Positions 20,745 through 33,899 are shown, counted from the first letter of the stretch. The stretch is 64,000 nt of DNA from Microstegium vimineum (GCA_022036555.1 CM039128.1:19555640-19619639), one strand, 5' to 3'. The notes: generated by a model from the letters alone, not told the origin. Numbers and translations are program-made.

Positions 20745-21670
20745 TGTTGACACCTCTTAAGTATCAATTCTAATTGTCAACTAAGCAGAAGAAAGGATAT
20801 ATTTGCAACACACCACCTAGACATAGGGTTTTAACTGACAGAATTCCACGAGTTTTGGTGTTTATCTATTTCTACAGGGAGACAACTGCAAAAGAGCAAA
20901 AGAGGCCCACAAGTAAGGATTACATAGACACATAACACCTCAGCACGAAAAAGAATAATCTAGAAGGATCAAGAAGGCCCGGGAAGGAACCAGAGGTCAA
21001 GCGGGCCCAGCGGCAGGGTGCCCACCCTACCCCTAGGGCGGCCGCCCTAGGTCAAGCTCCAATGAGCCTCTGCCTTTGTGGACCCTCTCTCCACCGCCTT
21101 TGAGATCACATCTGCACCATCCATTAAGGTTGGTTTGATCCGACGACTCACGATCATTTGAGGGGGCTATATAAGGAGGACCCTGCCCCCTGGCAAAGAG
21201 CAATCCATTATTCATTTACATATTTTCCAGAGAAGATTCGCCAGAGAGGATCCCTTATGGATCTATTCTCTAGGGCTTATCATACATGTGAGATTAGATT
21301 GAGAGAGTTAGAGTGGAGGTGTGGATTGGAAGAAGCCCGGCTTGTCGGTGTCTCTTCTTCAGTTTGTATCGACGGGATCAAGACTCCTAACCCGAGGCTT
21401 GCTCCTAGGATTTCTTCGGTAATTCAACTTCAAATTCTAATAAGTTCCTTGTTTATTCATTCTTTGGTTTGTGAGTTTACTTTATTCTCTTCGCATAGAG
21501 AGTAGGGTAATCGTCTCTAGCGTAAACATGGTGTTTGGGCTGGGATCCTCATAGATATCCCCTATCTAGCCGGATTATTGGTAGTAGCTCGGAAAGTGGC
21601 AATTCCGTAGATACCTTTGAAACCACAATCCCGTTAGAAGGACTGGTAGGGTTTTATAGGCCACGTGGTT
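20745..21670 (+). repeat. Truncated 5' LTR of the Athila-type element
   Basis: It is collinear with 27243-28063 up to the phrase GTAGGGTTTTATAGG and CGTGGTT, where it switches to internal sequence. It contains about 110 bp absent from the 3' LTR. Within that lies the perfect 20-bp palindrome CCTAGGGCGGCCGCCCTAGG at 21032-21051. Confidence 0.88.
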
Positions 21671-21798
21671 CGTTTGAACTTTTATATCTTTGATACATGG
21701 GACCTCGACCTTTTGATAGGACAGCCTTTTAGAAGAGTTCTTTATGAAGGTCAAAATGGGAAACGAACATTTCCTTTGGAAAGAGTTTTCAAATCCCA

Positions 21799-23515
21799 AT
21801 GACAATCTCTCATTCTTTGAACAGTAAAACTGAATCATATCTTTTACCTGATCCGATGGAAGAAGTGAAATCTGCTTCTCTAGAGCTTTTCAATGAACCA
21901 GATTTGGAAGAAGATGCTCCTTTCTTCATAGAAGAAGAAGTTGACCATTCTGAACCTGAACCCTTGATGAGTTTGCAGAAACGCCTAGACATCTTGTAGA
22001 GCTTAAACCTCTACCACCAGTCTTACGTATGCTTTCCTCCATAATGATCCAGAGTCTCCTATAATCATAAGTGATAAACTCACTCAGGAGCAAACTCTCG
22101 CTTGATGGCTATTCTAGAAAGACATCGTTCAGCCTTTGGTTACTCACTCCAAGATCTCACTGGAATTAGTCCTATCATATGCACTCATCGCATTCCAACA
22201 GATCCTTCTGTTTCACCTTCTCGAGAGCCCCAACGAAGACTCAACAACGCGATGAGAGAGGTAGTTAAAAAGGAAGTTTTAAAGTTGTTGCATGCAAGGA
22301 TTATATACCCCGTGTCGCATAGTGAGTGGGTAAGTCCAGTGCAAGTTGTCCCTAAGAAGGGAGGCATGACTGTTGTCACAAATGAAAGGAATGAGCTGAT
22401 TCCTCAACGCACCGTCACAGGATGACGGATGTGTATAGATTACAGAAAGCTAAACAAAGCTACGAAAAAGGATCACTTTCCTTTACCTTTTATAGATGAG
22501 ATGTTAGAGCGGTTAGCCAACCACTCTTTCTTCTGTTTCTTAGATGGATACTCAGGGTACCACCAAATCCTGATCCATCTGATGACCAAAGCAAAACCAC
22601 TTTTACATGTCCTATGGAACTTATGCTTATCGTAGAATGTCTTTTGGGCTATGTAATGCTCCATCTTCTTTTCAAAGATGCACGATGTCTATATTTTCTG
22701 ATATGATTGAGAATATTATGGAAGTTTTCATGGATGATTTCTCGTTTATGGAAAAACTTTCGATAGTTGTCTTGAAAACTTAGATAGGGTTTTTCAAAGA
22801 TGTGAAGAAAAACATTTAGTCCTTAATTGGGAGAAATGTCATTTTATGGTCAAAGAAGGAATAGTGCTAGGACACCTAATATCTGAAAGAGGCATTGAGG
22901 TAGACAAAGCTAAAATTGAAGTAATTGAACGGTTACCTTGCCTATAAATGTGAAAGGAATAAGAAGGTTTCTTGGTCATGCTGGTTTTTATCGAATGTTT
23001 ATAAAAGATTTCTCATTTATTACTAGACCGCTAACTCTTTTGCTAGCCAAAGGATGCTCCTTTCATATTTGATGATGCTTGTTTAAGAGCTTTTGATTTT
23101 TTGAAAACATACTCATCTCTGCACCAATCATTCAACCCCTGATTGGTCTTTACCTTTTGAAATTATGTGTGATTCTAGTGACTATGCTGTGGGGCAGTTT
23201 TGGGACAAACTAAGGATAAGAGGCATCATGCAATAGCTTATGCTAGTAAAACTTTGACAGGACCTCAACTTAATTATGCAACCACTGAAAAGAGCTCCTG
23301 GCTGTTGTTTTCGCTATATACAAATTTAGATTTACTTAGTAGGAGAAAAAGTAATTGTTTATTCTGATCATGCTGCTTTAAAATATCTGCTCACTAAGAA
23401 AGATGCTAAACCTCGTTTAATAAGATGGATCCTGCTTCTCCCAAAAGTTTGACTTAGAAATTAAAGATAAAAGGGGAGTAGATAACCCTGTTGCAGATCA
23501 CTTGTCTAGAATGTA
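21799..23515 (+). pseudogene. Athila RT and RNase H, frameshifted
   Basis: 21799-22000 is the acidic spacer before RT (DLEEDAPFFIEEEVDHSEPE). RT follows: 22102-22425 (RHRSAFGYSLQDLTGISP, SEWVSPVQVVPKKGG), 22429-22635 (MCIDYRKLNKATKKDHFPLP, FCFLDGYSGYHQI) and then broken frames containing the MEVFMDDFS catalytic segment near 22720-22745. RNase H is visible as broken pieces (CDSSDYAV near 23170, [19 protein letters not shown] near 23357) to about 23515. Single-base indels occur roughly every 100-300 bases. The MDDF form is typical of the Athila lineage. Confidence 0.88.
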
Positions 23516-24823
23516 TTTTGAGAATCCGCAGGAACTACCCATTGATGATTCACTCCGGGACGACATGCTCTACGAGATCAACAGATCCGACCCCTGGTAT
23601 GCAGATATTGTTAATTTTATGGTTTCTGGATATATTTCCACCAGGAGGAAACAAAAGAAAGCTTATTCAAGAGAGTCGTTCGCACATATGGGATGAGCCA
23701 TACTCTTCCGAGTATGCTCTGATGGCTTACTCATGAGATGTGTGACCATTGAAGAAGGAATGAAGATCATTGAAAGATGCCAATCATCACCATACGGAGG
23801 TCATTATGGAGCATTCCGCACACATGCAAAAAATTGGCAGTGTGGATTCTATTGGCCAACAATGTACGAAGACACTAGAGAATTTATCAGAAGATGCAGG
23901 CCATGTCAAAGACATGGCAACATAAACTCAAGGGATGCCATGCCACTCACTAGCAATCTGCAGATAGAGCTCTTTGATGTTTGGGTAATCGACTATATGG
24001 GACCATTCCCCCCATCAAAGAAGTGTGAGTATATCTTGGTGGCGGTTGACTACGTCTCCAAGTGGGTGGAAGCATTACCTTGCAAACATGCCGACAACGT
24101 AAACTCAAAGAGGATGTTTGAAGAGACTATCTTTCCAAGATTTGGAGTCCCCAGAATAGTGATAAGTGATGGAGGATCACATTTCATCGAAAAAAGATTT
24201 GAACAGTATCTAGCGAGGCATGGGATCCGCCACAACGTCGCTACACCTTATCATCCTCAGACAAGTGGCCAAGCGGGAAACCTCAAACAAACAGATCAAG
24301 AATATTCTTTAGAAAACAGTGAATGAAATGGGAACAACATGGAAGGACAAGTTACCCGATGCACTCTGGGCATATCGGACTGCATACAAAACCCCAATTG
24401 GAATGTCTCCATATCAACTCGTATATGGGAAGACTTGTCCCCTACCTGTTGAACTAGAGTTTAAGGCACATTGGGCTATAAAAGATGGAATATGGACTTT
24501 TTTTGCCGTTGGAGAGAATCGAGAAATGAAAATTATCAGAGTTGGAGGAGTGGAGAGAAAAAGCATATCACAATTCGAAAATCTACAAAGAAAGAGTCAA
24601 ACGATGGCATGACAAGAAGATCAAGAAGAAGGAGTTCACACCCGGAGATAAGGTATTAATTTTTAATTCTAGGGTGAAGCTCTTCGGACACGGAAAGCTA
24701 CGAAGAAAATGGGAAGGACCATATAAGGTAATCAATTCATCATCTCACGGAGCAATCACACTTCAAAATGACGAAGGTACGTTATTCAAGGTAAATGGTC
24801 AACGTCTTAAAAATATTTCTTGA
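23516..24823 (+). pseudogene. Athila integrase, catalytic Glu lost
   Basis: The HHCC module (GGHYGAFRTHAKNWQCGFYW, then CRPCQRHGN) and the core (VIDYMGPFPPSKK, ISDGGSHFIE) are in the frame 23733-24326. Relatives have GQAE at the third catalytic position. This copy reads SGQAGNLKQ, so the Glu is missing, and the frame then ends. 24319-24612 continues in another frame ([20 protein letters not shown]). 24542-24823 encodes the C-terminus (KWEGPYKVINSSSHGAITLQ) ending at a TGA. The copy is inactive. Confidence 0.88.
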
Positions 24824-27229
24824 GCCTAATGAAGAATTAGAAGAAATAGACGTAATTAATTTCTACCTTTTAAGTCAATTTTAAGGCCCAAACACTCTAT
24901 CTTTACATTTCTGGGCCATGCATATGTTTTTTGGTATAGAGAACCTTCTAGAAACGAGTGCGCAGAAGAGGCCCGGCAGCAGAGCCTAAGCTAGGGCAGG
25001 CGCCCTAGCCCTTAGGGCGGCCGCCCCACTCCTGTAACCTCTTGCCACCGCCTTTTGCTCTCCCGAACCTTCAGTCTCTCTTATCCGATAAACCTTGCAG
25101 GACACTTATCCAACCATTTCTCGCGAGTTTTGCTCGTAGATGCTTCTAGAGGCTGTTTTCCCCCCCTATATAAAGAACCCTAACGTCAGTCATCATCATC
25201 ATCATTCAATCTTTCCTTTAGCTCCTGCTTGCTAGATCTCTTTGCTCAATGGCCAGAAACAACAAACAACGCCGATAGGAGGATGGTCCCCTACGGATCC
25301 ATCCCCAAACAGCTCCCCAAAGAAGATCTAGATTCCAGAGCCTTAGTCCCAGTCCACGATGCCTCCCGCTAGCTACCATTCCACCAAAGCAACAAGCTAT
25401 AGCAAATCTTTCTACGCGCAGCCAGTCCTCGTTGCACCTCCACAACCACTCTTGCTCAAAGGGCCGAAAGAAGAGCCCATCATCGAGGTACCTACGGCAC
25501 CAAGGTTCTTCCACCAAGACCCAAGGAGAGGGTCGTAGGAGTGAAGACCCATCAAAATGGAGAGCTCAACCACATCAAGTACACCACCCAGGAGGAGCGT
25601 CCCTACTTCGAGGGAATCCGAAGCACCCAAAGTCAGATTCGTGTCACAAAAGGAAGCCCCGAAGCACTCCCTCAACTCCTTCGAGTCACCTCCCAAACGC
25701 CGCAAGACCGTAGCGGATTTAGAAAAAGATTTCCATGCTAGAGATGACATGATCATCAATCTTCAAAAGCTCTCTAGACTTCTACACTAGGCAGGTCACG
25801 AACCTGAACAACACAGTAGGTGCCTTAAGCGCGATGTAGATGGCTTAAGAAGAGATGAAGTTTTTTAGAACGTCGCTAGATGCTTTAGCGAGTTTTTTCT
25901 TGAGGAATGATAAGATCCATTAGCTAGAAAGTTTAATTTGTTTCATTTTCCCTTTGTATGCATGCCTCATAATAAATAAATAAATAAAGATTGTTTTCGA
26001 TTATTATTGTGCCTTTCTTGTCTCCACTATTGTTATCTAAGAAAACATGAAACAAGTATGGGGAGACCCCAATGACGAGACGACAGATTCAACTCCAATG
26101 AGCAAACATTTTGGAAAAACAAATAGAACAACAACCGCACATGCCGAAGCAGAGGCTGAGGGGCCCCCCCAGCAGGGCGGCCGCCCACTACCCAGGGCGC
26201 CCCCCTGGGCAGAGCACCTCCTGCCCCCTCCTTCGACCACGGTCAGGTTTGCACCCTGCACGTTACATTTTTCCATACACATCTTTAAATTTCAATTCAT
26301 GCAGTGAGTTTTCATAAATAAATGCTTTTAAACATGATAAAATGATAAACATCTTCATGGAATAGACTCTCTATATGAAGTTTCCTAAGAGTCCTGTTAA
26401 TGTTGGGAATTAAAGTTAGAGTCTCCATGTTGCTAAGTCATTGTGGAATATAAGATGGTAGAATATGAGAACTTAATTCTTGATATCTTTGTCACTTGGA
26501 GAAATTCTTTAAAATAAATAACTACATCTCCTAATCTTTACACTTACCAATCAAAAGCCAAAAGGCTACTTATTTTGTATTGAGTTTTGTTCGAATCGTG
26601 TGGATTCTTTTTAGAATTTTATCATACTCCGAAGGTCAAGGCTTCATTCATACATTACAAACACAAAATATTCTCTTTCAGAAGTAGTGTTGCATTAGAG
26701 GATGGGCTATGCAAAAATAAATAATTTTGAGGAAATAAAAATAGGCAAAAAGTCTGACAACCCGTAGTAGAATTAGGGGTACTTCATGCACCACTCAAAA
26801 AACATATATACAAAGATTAGCCCATGGTTCCTCTAATAGCAATGCCCAGCAAGAGATGACATTATAATAAAAATTGACCAACAAGTCTTGATTAAGGTAT
26901 TGAAATTATTCTCCTTGGATCCGGTTTGACCAGGCAATACATGCAAGGTAAGTATGCCACATCTACCTACATTTTTCGATATTCATAAGTGATATAAGGC
27001 ACCAGTAAGAGGAAAGAAGTAAGCTAAACATGCAAAAACTCCAAGTGACAGATTGATAGATGAAGGGGTCTTACTTCTAGCTACTTTATTCCGCAATTAT
27101 TCATAGTTATATGGTTGACTCTACTGGAGAAACTCCCGCAGTGCCCGTAAAAAGGAACTTCTGCTATTGATGTCTAAACTTAAGATTTTGTTTTCACCAT
27201 CTTTTCTCGAGGACGAGTAAAAGCCTAAG
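24824..27229 (+). other. 3' non-coding region of the Athila element
   Basis: It has broken frames (an ATG at 25249 followed by a stop after MARNNKQRR; Ser/Pro-rich frames to 25800) but no recognisable env-like protein with signal or membrane segments. GGGCGGCCGCC-type palindromic cores occur at about 25015 and 26178, echoing the LTR palindrome. Confidence 0.6.
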
Positions 27230-27241
27230 TATGGGGGGAGC
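27230..27241 (+). other. Polypurine tract of the Athila element
   Basis: GTATGGGGGGAG directly precedes the 3' LTR start. Confidence 0.8.
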
Positions 27242-27242
27242 T

Positions 27243-28359
27243 TGTTGACACTCTTAAGTATCAATTCTAAAGTGTCAAACTAAGCAGAAGAAAGGATATA
27301 TTTGCAACACACCACTTAGGACATAGGGTTTTAACTAACAGAATTCCACGGTTTTGGTGTTTTATTGTTTTTGCAGGGAGGAACAACTGCAAAAGAGCAA
27401 AAAGGCCCACAAGTAAGGATTACATGAAACATAACACCTCCGCACGAAAAAGAATAATCTAGAAGGATCAAGAAGACCCTCTCTCCACGCCTTTGAGATC
27501 ACATCTGCACCATCCATTAAGGTCGGTTTGATCCGGACGGCTCACGATCATTTGAGGGGGCTTATAAGGAGGACCCCTGCCCCTGGCAAAGAGCAATCAT
27601 TATTCATTAAATATTTTCCAGAGACGATTCGCCAGAGAGGATCCCTTATGGATCTATTCTCTAGGACTTAGCATACATATGAGATTAGGATTGAGAGAGT
27701 TAGAGTGGAGGTGTGGATTGGAGGAAGCCTGGCTTGTCAGTGTCTCTTCTTCAGTTTGTATCGACGGGATCAAGACTCCTAACCCGAGGATTGCTCCTAG
27801 GATTTCTTCAGTAATTCGACTTCTAATTCTAGTTAAGTTCCCTGTTTATTCATTCTTTGGTTTGTGAGTTTACTTTATTCTCTTCGCGTAGGAGAGTAGG
27901 GTAATCGTCTCTAGCGTAAACGTGATGTTTGGGCTAGGATCCTCATAGATATCCCCTGTCTAGCCGGATCTGTGGTAGTACTCGGAAAGTGACATTCCGT
28001 AGATACCTTTGGAACTCACAATCCGTTTAGAAGGACCGGTAGGGTTTTATAGGCTGCGTGGTTAGCATTCTTGAGGTGTTTTATCACGACGATTTCCCCC
28101 AATAGAATAATAACACATATCTTATCTAGACTAGAAAGAGACTACAATCGCGATCTTCTCTAATCGCCCATCAGATCACCTTTGTTAATAGCCAAAAGGT
28201 TAATAGCATAGATTCGTTAGTAGATGCACCCTTTCTCCCTGTGGAAATATAAATACGATACTCTAGATAACCTCCCGGGTGAAGTGCTCACCGGTATCTG
28301 TGCGCTTGCGGATTTACTTCCAAGTGATTTCTCTGTTTGCTGTTAACAAAATATCAACA
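27243..28359 (+). repeat. 3' LTR of the Athila element
   Basis: It has TGTTGACAC...TATCAACA ends, 1117 bp. Compared with the 5' copy it lacks about 110 bp between AAGAAG and ACCCTCTCTCC, and it retains the last 0.3 kb missing from the 5' copy. Confidence 0.9.
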
Positions 28360-28670
28360 CACGTCACATTCTTCTGACAAACAGTCACAACATCCGACGA
28401 GGCGACCTGCTCGCCCATCAACCTTCGATGCTCTCGACCAGTGCAGCCTAGTCAAGAGGCCCCTCGAGGAGTGGCTCAACTAGACGACGCTGCGGGCAAC
28501 CAACCGAGAAATAGGGCAACCAGTCCGAACGCCTCCAAGGATGATGCCGCGGGCTCGCCATAAGAATGCAACGTGCTCGGGGACTTATTGGGGATATTAC
28601 CTTAGCATATCCCCAGGGACTTTATGGGCCTACCGACCAGAAGACTGCCCAGCCACGAGGCCTTGTGGCA
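28360..28670 (+). mobile_element. Interrupted gypsy element, right part with LTR start
   Basis: After the CACGT duplication the DNA continues to CTCGGGGACT at 28576-28585 and an LTR-like start TATTGGGGATATTACC. This is cut off after about 85 bp by the next element at 28671. Confidence 0.5.
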
Positions 28671-30026
28671 CTGAGAGTCTCCATGTGTTTTGGTTTTGAG
28701 TAATTGATGAAACCTACTTAGGTACTAACCTTGGATCTCTAAGTGTGAATCATGAGATAGGTTGGTACATGCCATGTGATGGAACAAGGTGGATCAAGGG
28801 TGGATTGCATAAGCTCTAGCATGGTGAAGGAGATGGAAAGGAAAATATGTGTCAAGGCAACGGTGACATAGGAACCATTTTTGGTTTGGTGATCAAGACA
28901 TCATAGAGGATGTGATCACATTTAGGATAGATAGCCGTACTATCAAGGAGGGAGCTCTTGCTAATGATTACGGTTTATCATGTGCCACTAGGTTCATATG
29001 CATTGCATTAAAATCAATGAACCAAGTGAAACAAACAAACTAATTCCAAGTAAAATGTGAACTAAAGCTAACACAGGTGCACAAGTGTTGAGGTCATTTA
29101 GTGTTAGCTCTTGAAGCTTGGAAAAAGTTGGAGAAGTGTTTTTGGGGCCAGCATCATAAACTTTTGGGGCAGAGGTACGGACGCTAGGGGGTTGGGTGTC
29201 CAAAACCCCGCGTGTGGGGTCTGGAAGCACACCCTAAAGGGCACTCGGCGAGGACAGAGGTCCGGAGCGTTTTTCGGCCAAACACGCAAACCGGGCAACA
29301 TCCGGGTCCTTTGGGGGGCTCTCTGGTCCTCTGTTAAGTCCAAACGCTAGGGTTTTATCCACGGGTGAACTCCGGGCACTGTCCCAAGGAAAGGGGGGCT
29401 CGGGAGCTCTCCGTTAGATCCGATCACTGTAAATGGCGTCCCCGGGGCCCAAGTTAAGGGGCTCTGGTGACGCGTGCTGGCTAAGGCACGAGCAGGAAAA
29501 AGGGCCCCCTTTTATTTGGGTAGTAACGACGGATGTCATTGGGCCGGACTGCGCTTTGTGGGGTGACCGGGGGCTGCGTCCGGAGGAAGAACAGGGGGCT
29601 GTCTCTGTGGGGTGGGGCTCCAACGTTGTTTATGGTCCAGACCCCACACGGTTTTTTTTCGTCCGGACAGGGCGCGGAAGCTGTATTTCGAGGGCATAAC
29701 TTGGGCTCTTTGTGTAGGGATATATAAGTTAAAATTTGGGCATCCCTTTGTGGGATCTCTTGCACTCCTACTTCACCACACATTTTTCTTGCTGGGGATA
29801 GCTTCCACCACTCTTTCCCCTGACATAATTGATCAAATTTATAGAGATTCATGAACCAAGTGCATTTCCCCCCTTCGATTGCATACTAGTGGGACTTGGT
29901 GATCTCTCATCCGCGGAGCTCCTTGTTTATCGGTGTTCCACCCCAAGGGGTTCCTTATTTGCGGGCGAGGATCGTTACGTTGGAGTATTGTCCCCCCTCG
30001 ATAGGTGGGTTTTAGGGGGTTTTTAA
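28671..30026 (+). mobile_element. Copia-like LTR or LTR fragment
   Basis: It starts TGAGAGTCTCCATGTG and contains a GCCGTACTATCAAGGAGG block similar to one in the solo LTR at 5849-7468. It also has a TATATAAG at about 29720 and several TCCGGAC/GGTCCGGA motifs, as in that LTR. The 3' end is unclear, because base quality starts to drop here (runs of C/G). Confidence 0.5.
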
Positions 30027-30687
30027 CCTACCGTTACATTCTTAGACACTTAAGCTAGGTTGTCACCCCACATGCCAGAGAGAATGGTTTTTAAATATTG
30101 CAATTCTCTAAGAAATATAAATTATTTCTGCAGCGCACTATTATACCGATGTTTGCATTTAAGCAGGAGTATTCCAGGTATCGTTATTAATATTTTTACC
30201 ACTGAAGGGAACTAAGGGAAAAATAGGAAGAAAAAGATGATTAATGGGATCACTGCATTGTAATGGAGAGTTTTCATCTATCTCACTCGTACAAAATAAT
30301 TTTCCCCATAAGAATAATAATAATGAAAATGAAAAAGATAAATATTGATCACATAAGGGAAGCCACCAAAATAAAGATAAAACAACTCAAGAGATTCTAG
30401 CAAGTCAATACTTGGTTTTGAACTACAGGTATTTCCTTAGTCTTTCTTTCTAACAGTCACAATTATGATTTTGCAAATTTCACTTGGCAATCATGGCAAG
30501 ATAAATGACATTCCCTGTTTGGAGTATTACTAAGGAAAATGAAGATTTTAAAACACTCCCCGTAATATGTTTTGGGAAAAGCCCTAGGGTAATCATGTAG
30601 ATGATTTTATTCCTTTTTTTCCAGAATAATAAATTTTTCTGAGATATCCATTTAGACATCTGGTATTGAATTGACAAATTTGTGAAT
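30027..30687. other. Unassigned AT-rich sequence
   Basis: No gene or paired repeat was seen. A phrase TTCTGCAGCGCACT followed by AGTATTCCAGGTATCGTTA looks like known grass repeat DNA but cannot be placed. Confidence 0.4.
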
Positions 30688-31893
30688 TGTTTGTGGAACT
30701 CAATTACTTTGGTTGGGGTTTTTCTTAAAGTTGTCCCTGGTCGCTTTTTTGTTAGAGCACACTTTAAATTTGCCCCATGTTATTAGTTTATGGCTATGTT
30801 TTACAAAGTATTAACTGGAAAGTCAACCCAATAAAGTGGCACAAAGTGAGACCCGGGGGCCCGGAAAGACCCAAAAAGGAAATCCCCTACAGTCATGTAC
30901 GCTATGTTCCCCCAGAAAAACCCGAATTGTGTATGTACTCAAATGTAAACATCTCTTAGAACTTTTCAACGCTACTCCGTATTTGGTAGTTATAAAGGTG
31001 GCCCCTTGGGTGGTCGGAAACAGCGGTGAGACATAGACAATCAAGAGGAATTTGCCCTCTCTTCATGAGAAGTATCACTGGATCACCATGTGATTGATCA
31101 ACAAAATGCATGCCATGTGTTAAGTGTTACCCCGGAAAAATTCCCCCCCAAAAACAAATGGGCCTTTATGGATGGGGGGGGGGGGTTAAGGGGGGGGGGG
31201 TTTAAACCCACGATTTGAACCCCCCAAAAAATTACCCCCCAAAAAATTTTTGAGGGGATATTAAAAAAAACCCTGAACAATTTGTCAAAAAGGTGGTTCG
31301 TTTCCCCCGGGGGGGCCCCCTAAGCCCCAAAAAAATCCAAAAAAATTCCCCTTAAGTTTGACAACGCTTTTTTTAGATGGCGCCTATCAATAATTGGTTT
31401 CCCCCAGAGGGGGGGGAAAGAAAAATACTGGGCCCTGTCTATGTATGGTGAGCCCCTAGGGGCGCACGTTAAGGGCTGGAAGCCAATTTCGTTGGACCCC
31501 AATTAGACAGTTAGGGTCCAATCCTCCACCCTGGAGCGTAGCCCTATTTAAGCCCAAGGGGTGGGGCGCGGGCAAATTTATCCACGCCTTAGCAGCCGCC
31601 TCGCCTCCCCCCCGCTCGGCCTTTTGCTCCTCCCCCCCTAGAGCCGGAGGCGCAACCTTTCCCCCCCCTGAGTGTGGGAACCCGAGGTGCAGCAAACTGA
31701 AACACAAGACGAACCGGCCGAAGGGACGTGAGTAAAGACGCCCCGGGAAGGGACTGCCTGCTGCGACCGCACGATAATAATCGTCTTTTCCGCTGCACCT
31801 GCGCGTCTAGTGTAAAACCCCTACCTGTAACACAAGATCCGTTTATGAGTAAAAAGTTTTGTTTTCCGCAGCGTAGCAACCTCGATTCCCTCA
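30688..31893 (+). repeat. 5' LTR of the copia element
   Basis: It begins near TGTTTGTGGAACTCAATT and ends TTCCCTCA before the PBS. A stretch at about 31120-31320 full of G/C runs has no counterpart in the 3' LTR and may be sequencing noise. Confidence 0.7.
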
Positions 31894-31894
31894 G

Positions 31895-31905
31895 TGGTAT
31901 CAAGC
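31895..31905 (+). other. Primer binding site (initiator tRNA-Met type)
   Basis: TGGTATCAAGC, one base after the LTR, corresponds to the copia TGGTATCAGAGC PBS with noise. Confidence 0.75.
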
Positions 31906-33299
31906 CGTTACTTGCCCTCGTTAGTTCGATCTGACATTGGTGATATGGGGGTTTTATATGAATCTCGACTGGTAAATTTTTGGGCTCGAGGTTTGTACAG
32001 TTACTCGTACCGGGGGGAAATTTTTCCCCCATCCGGTTAACATGCAGTAAATTAGTCCGGCGAGTTGGAGATCATTAAAGTTTGATCAAAATAAAACTAG
32101 TCAAACCCGCATTGAGCGCGCGGGAATAGATATTTTTGTAATCCCAGAAAATTTTTTTTGGCTGATGGATTAGTCCATGAATTTTCATAGTGATTCCATA
32201 GATGGATCTGTAACCCCTTGGTTTTCATAGCCCCCGCCGTTGCTATCTGCTATACGCCAAAATCTTTTCAAAACCCTAACTTGTTTTTTGCGACAAATGT
32301 GGTTGTTATGGCCTTGTGATGTATGAAATTTTATCCCTCTGACATGAAGCAACAGTGGACCAATGTGTGTCTTTGATTAGGGCCCTCGTGCCTTTCTTGT
32401 ATTGCGATTGAAATTAGTATAGCTTCGGTAAGATATTTTGGAGACTTTCACAAAAAGAGCCTTGGTCATGGGGGGGGAAATCACCATGATGGGCAGATCG
32501 GGAAATTTGAGATCACCATGATGGAAACATGATGGAGATGGAGATCACCATTATTAAAGGCCATACCAAGTCACTATGTAATGTGATTCTCTTTTATTTA
32601 TTTGTGTTGCTATTTGTTTTGTCTAATGAAAATGATAAAAAGTAGAATGATCCCCAACTGTTTAAGTTATATGCTTCCCCAAACCTGCATGCACGTCCTG
32701 TACGATTGGTGTTGTTATGAAATATTGCCACGATTTTCCCCCTTGATAGACAATTTCTGTCAGCCCTTACTAGCAAAGTTTGGTTACTTGAAAAAGGGTT
32801 TTATCCTAACGGTTAGGACCTGAAACATGGGAGTTAGCGAGCATAAAAATTGCCACAACAAGATCATATGGATATGATTAGAAAAGTGTTGCTTACCGAT
32901 TTACCTCTTCTAGCGGTGATGCTAAAGCTCACTATTATTTTAGTGTGGTCTAAATCACTAAGTATCATTGGGAGGTATTGTTTTTAAATGGAGTATTTTT
33001 TTATTTGATATAACTTATCCTTAGGATACATTGTCTTAGTATTTTGATTACTTTGTTGTGTGCTCCCAGTAAAAACCCATTACTTTGCGACCCAATTCTT
33101 GAAAAGATAGTTGAAGAAAAAATTTAAATCGGATTGGATCCCGCCCTAGAATTGTTCTCATGCTGAGAAAAAGGAAAATTTTTAACCCCCCCCATTACAA
33201 TAACCTGATATAATGCCCTAAACAAAAAAACCCTTACAAGAAATGTGATTGTTTGAAGGGGTTGCCTCTGCTTCTTGTAAACCTGATTACAGAGAAGTT

Positions 33300-33720
33300 C
33301 GATAATAATCATTCAGCAAGATATGTCGTGGGTTGAAAAATGTTCCAAACTCAAGGCGGACTGAAAGGTTCAATGCCTCTAGGGCTTGCAAAACCAACTG
33401 GCTGCCACCCTGGCCCCAGGTAATCAAGATGTTGTTACACTCAGGGTTGAGAAGCTAGGCTTCGAATCCAAAGTTGCAACTGATTTCATTCTTGCTCTCT
33501 TCCCCCCAGTTATGAAACTTCTCTCGAACAAACCGAGGCAATGGGGAGAAGGCTGAATTAATTTTGTGGCATGCTAAAACACAGAAGGGATTCAAAAAAG
33601 CCAGAGCACTACCATGTGGGTGGCGGTCCAAACAAACCTAACTTTAAAGGAAGGCTGTGGAAGAAGAAGCGAAGCTAAGATGAATCTCTAAGCCAAACCT
33701 CCTCCTCCAATGGACCATTG
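33300..33720 (+). pseudogene. Copia gag fragment
   Basis: Broken frames give pieces such as ATDFILAL (near 33477), YETSLEQ and FCGMLKH, corresponding to the retroviral-type gag (UBN2-like) region of copia elements. A Lys-rich stretch follows near 33660. The start of gag could not be placed. Confidence 0.6.
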
Positions 33721-33899
33721 CTGAAGCAATGCTTTCTTGTAAGGGGAAAGTTTAGGAAAAGAAACTGCAGCTACTTGGAGTCCCCTTTAAAAAATGCGGT
33801 AAAAATAAAGGTACTCCCCTGCTTGAACTTTCGTTTATGTTACAGTATTTTCCCCGCTATTCTTTCATTAACCCTGGTATTGATACCGATCGTTGCTAT

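Larger units (their letters stand above)
20745..28359 (+). mobile_element. Athila-type Ty3/gypsy element with 5' internal deletion, 7.6 kb
   Basis: It starts TGTTGACACC and ends ATATCAACA. CACGT precedes (20740-20744) and follows (28360-28364), a perfect target duplication. The catalytic RT motif is MDDF-type and the integrase resembles Athila elements. The 5' LTR matches the 3' LTR only for its first 0.93 kb. The missing 3' part of the LTR, the PBS, gag and protease show that an internal deletion removed everything from within the 5' LTR to just before RT. Ends and target duplication are intact, so the loss occurred after, or together with, a normal integration. Confidence 0.9.

Noticed and set aside
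25247..25800. Possible env-like ORF of the Athila element
   Set aside because: It stops after nine codons. The remaining frames are Ser/Pro-rich without a signal peptide or membrane segment.
31160..31320. Poly-G/poly-C structure (G-quadruplex or satellite)
   Set aside because: It lies in the noisy part, is absent from the partner LTR, and looks like a base-calling artefact.
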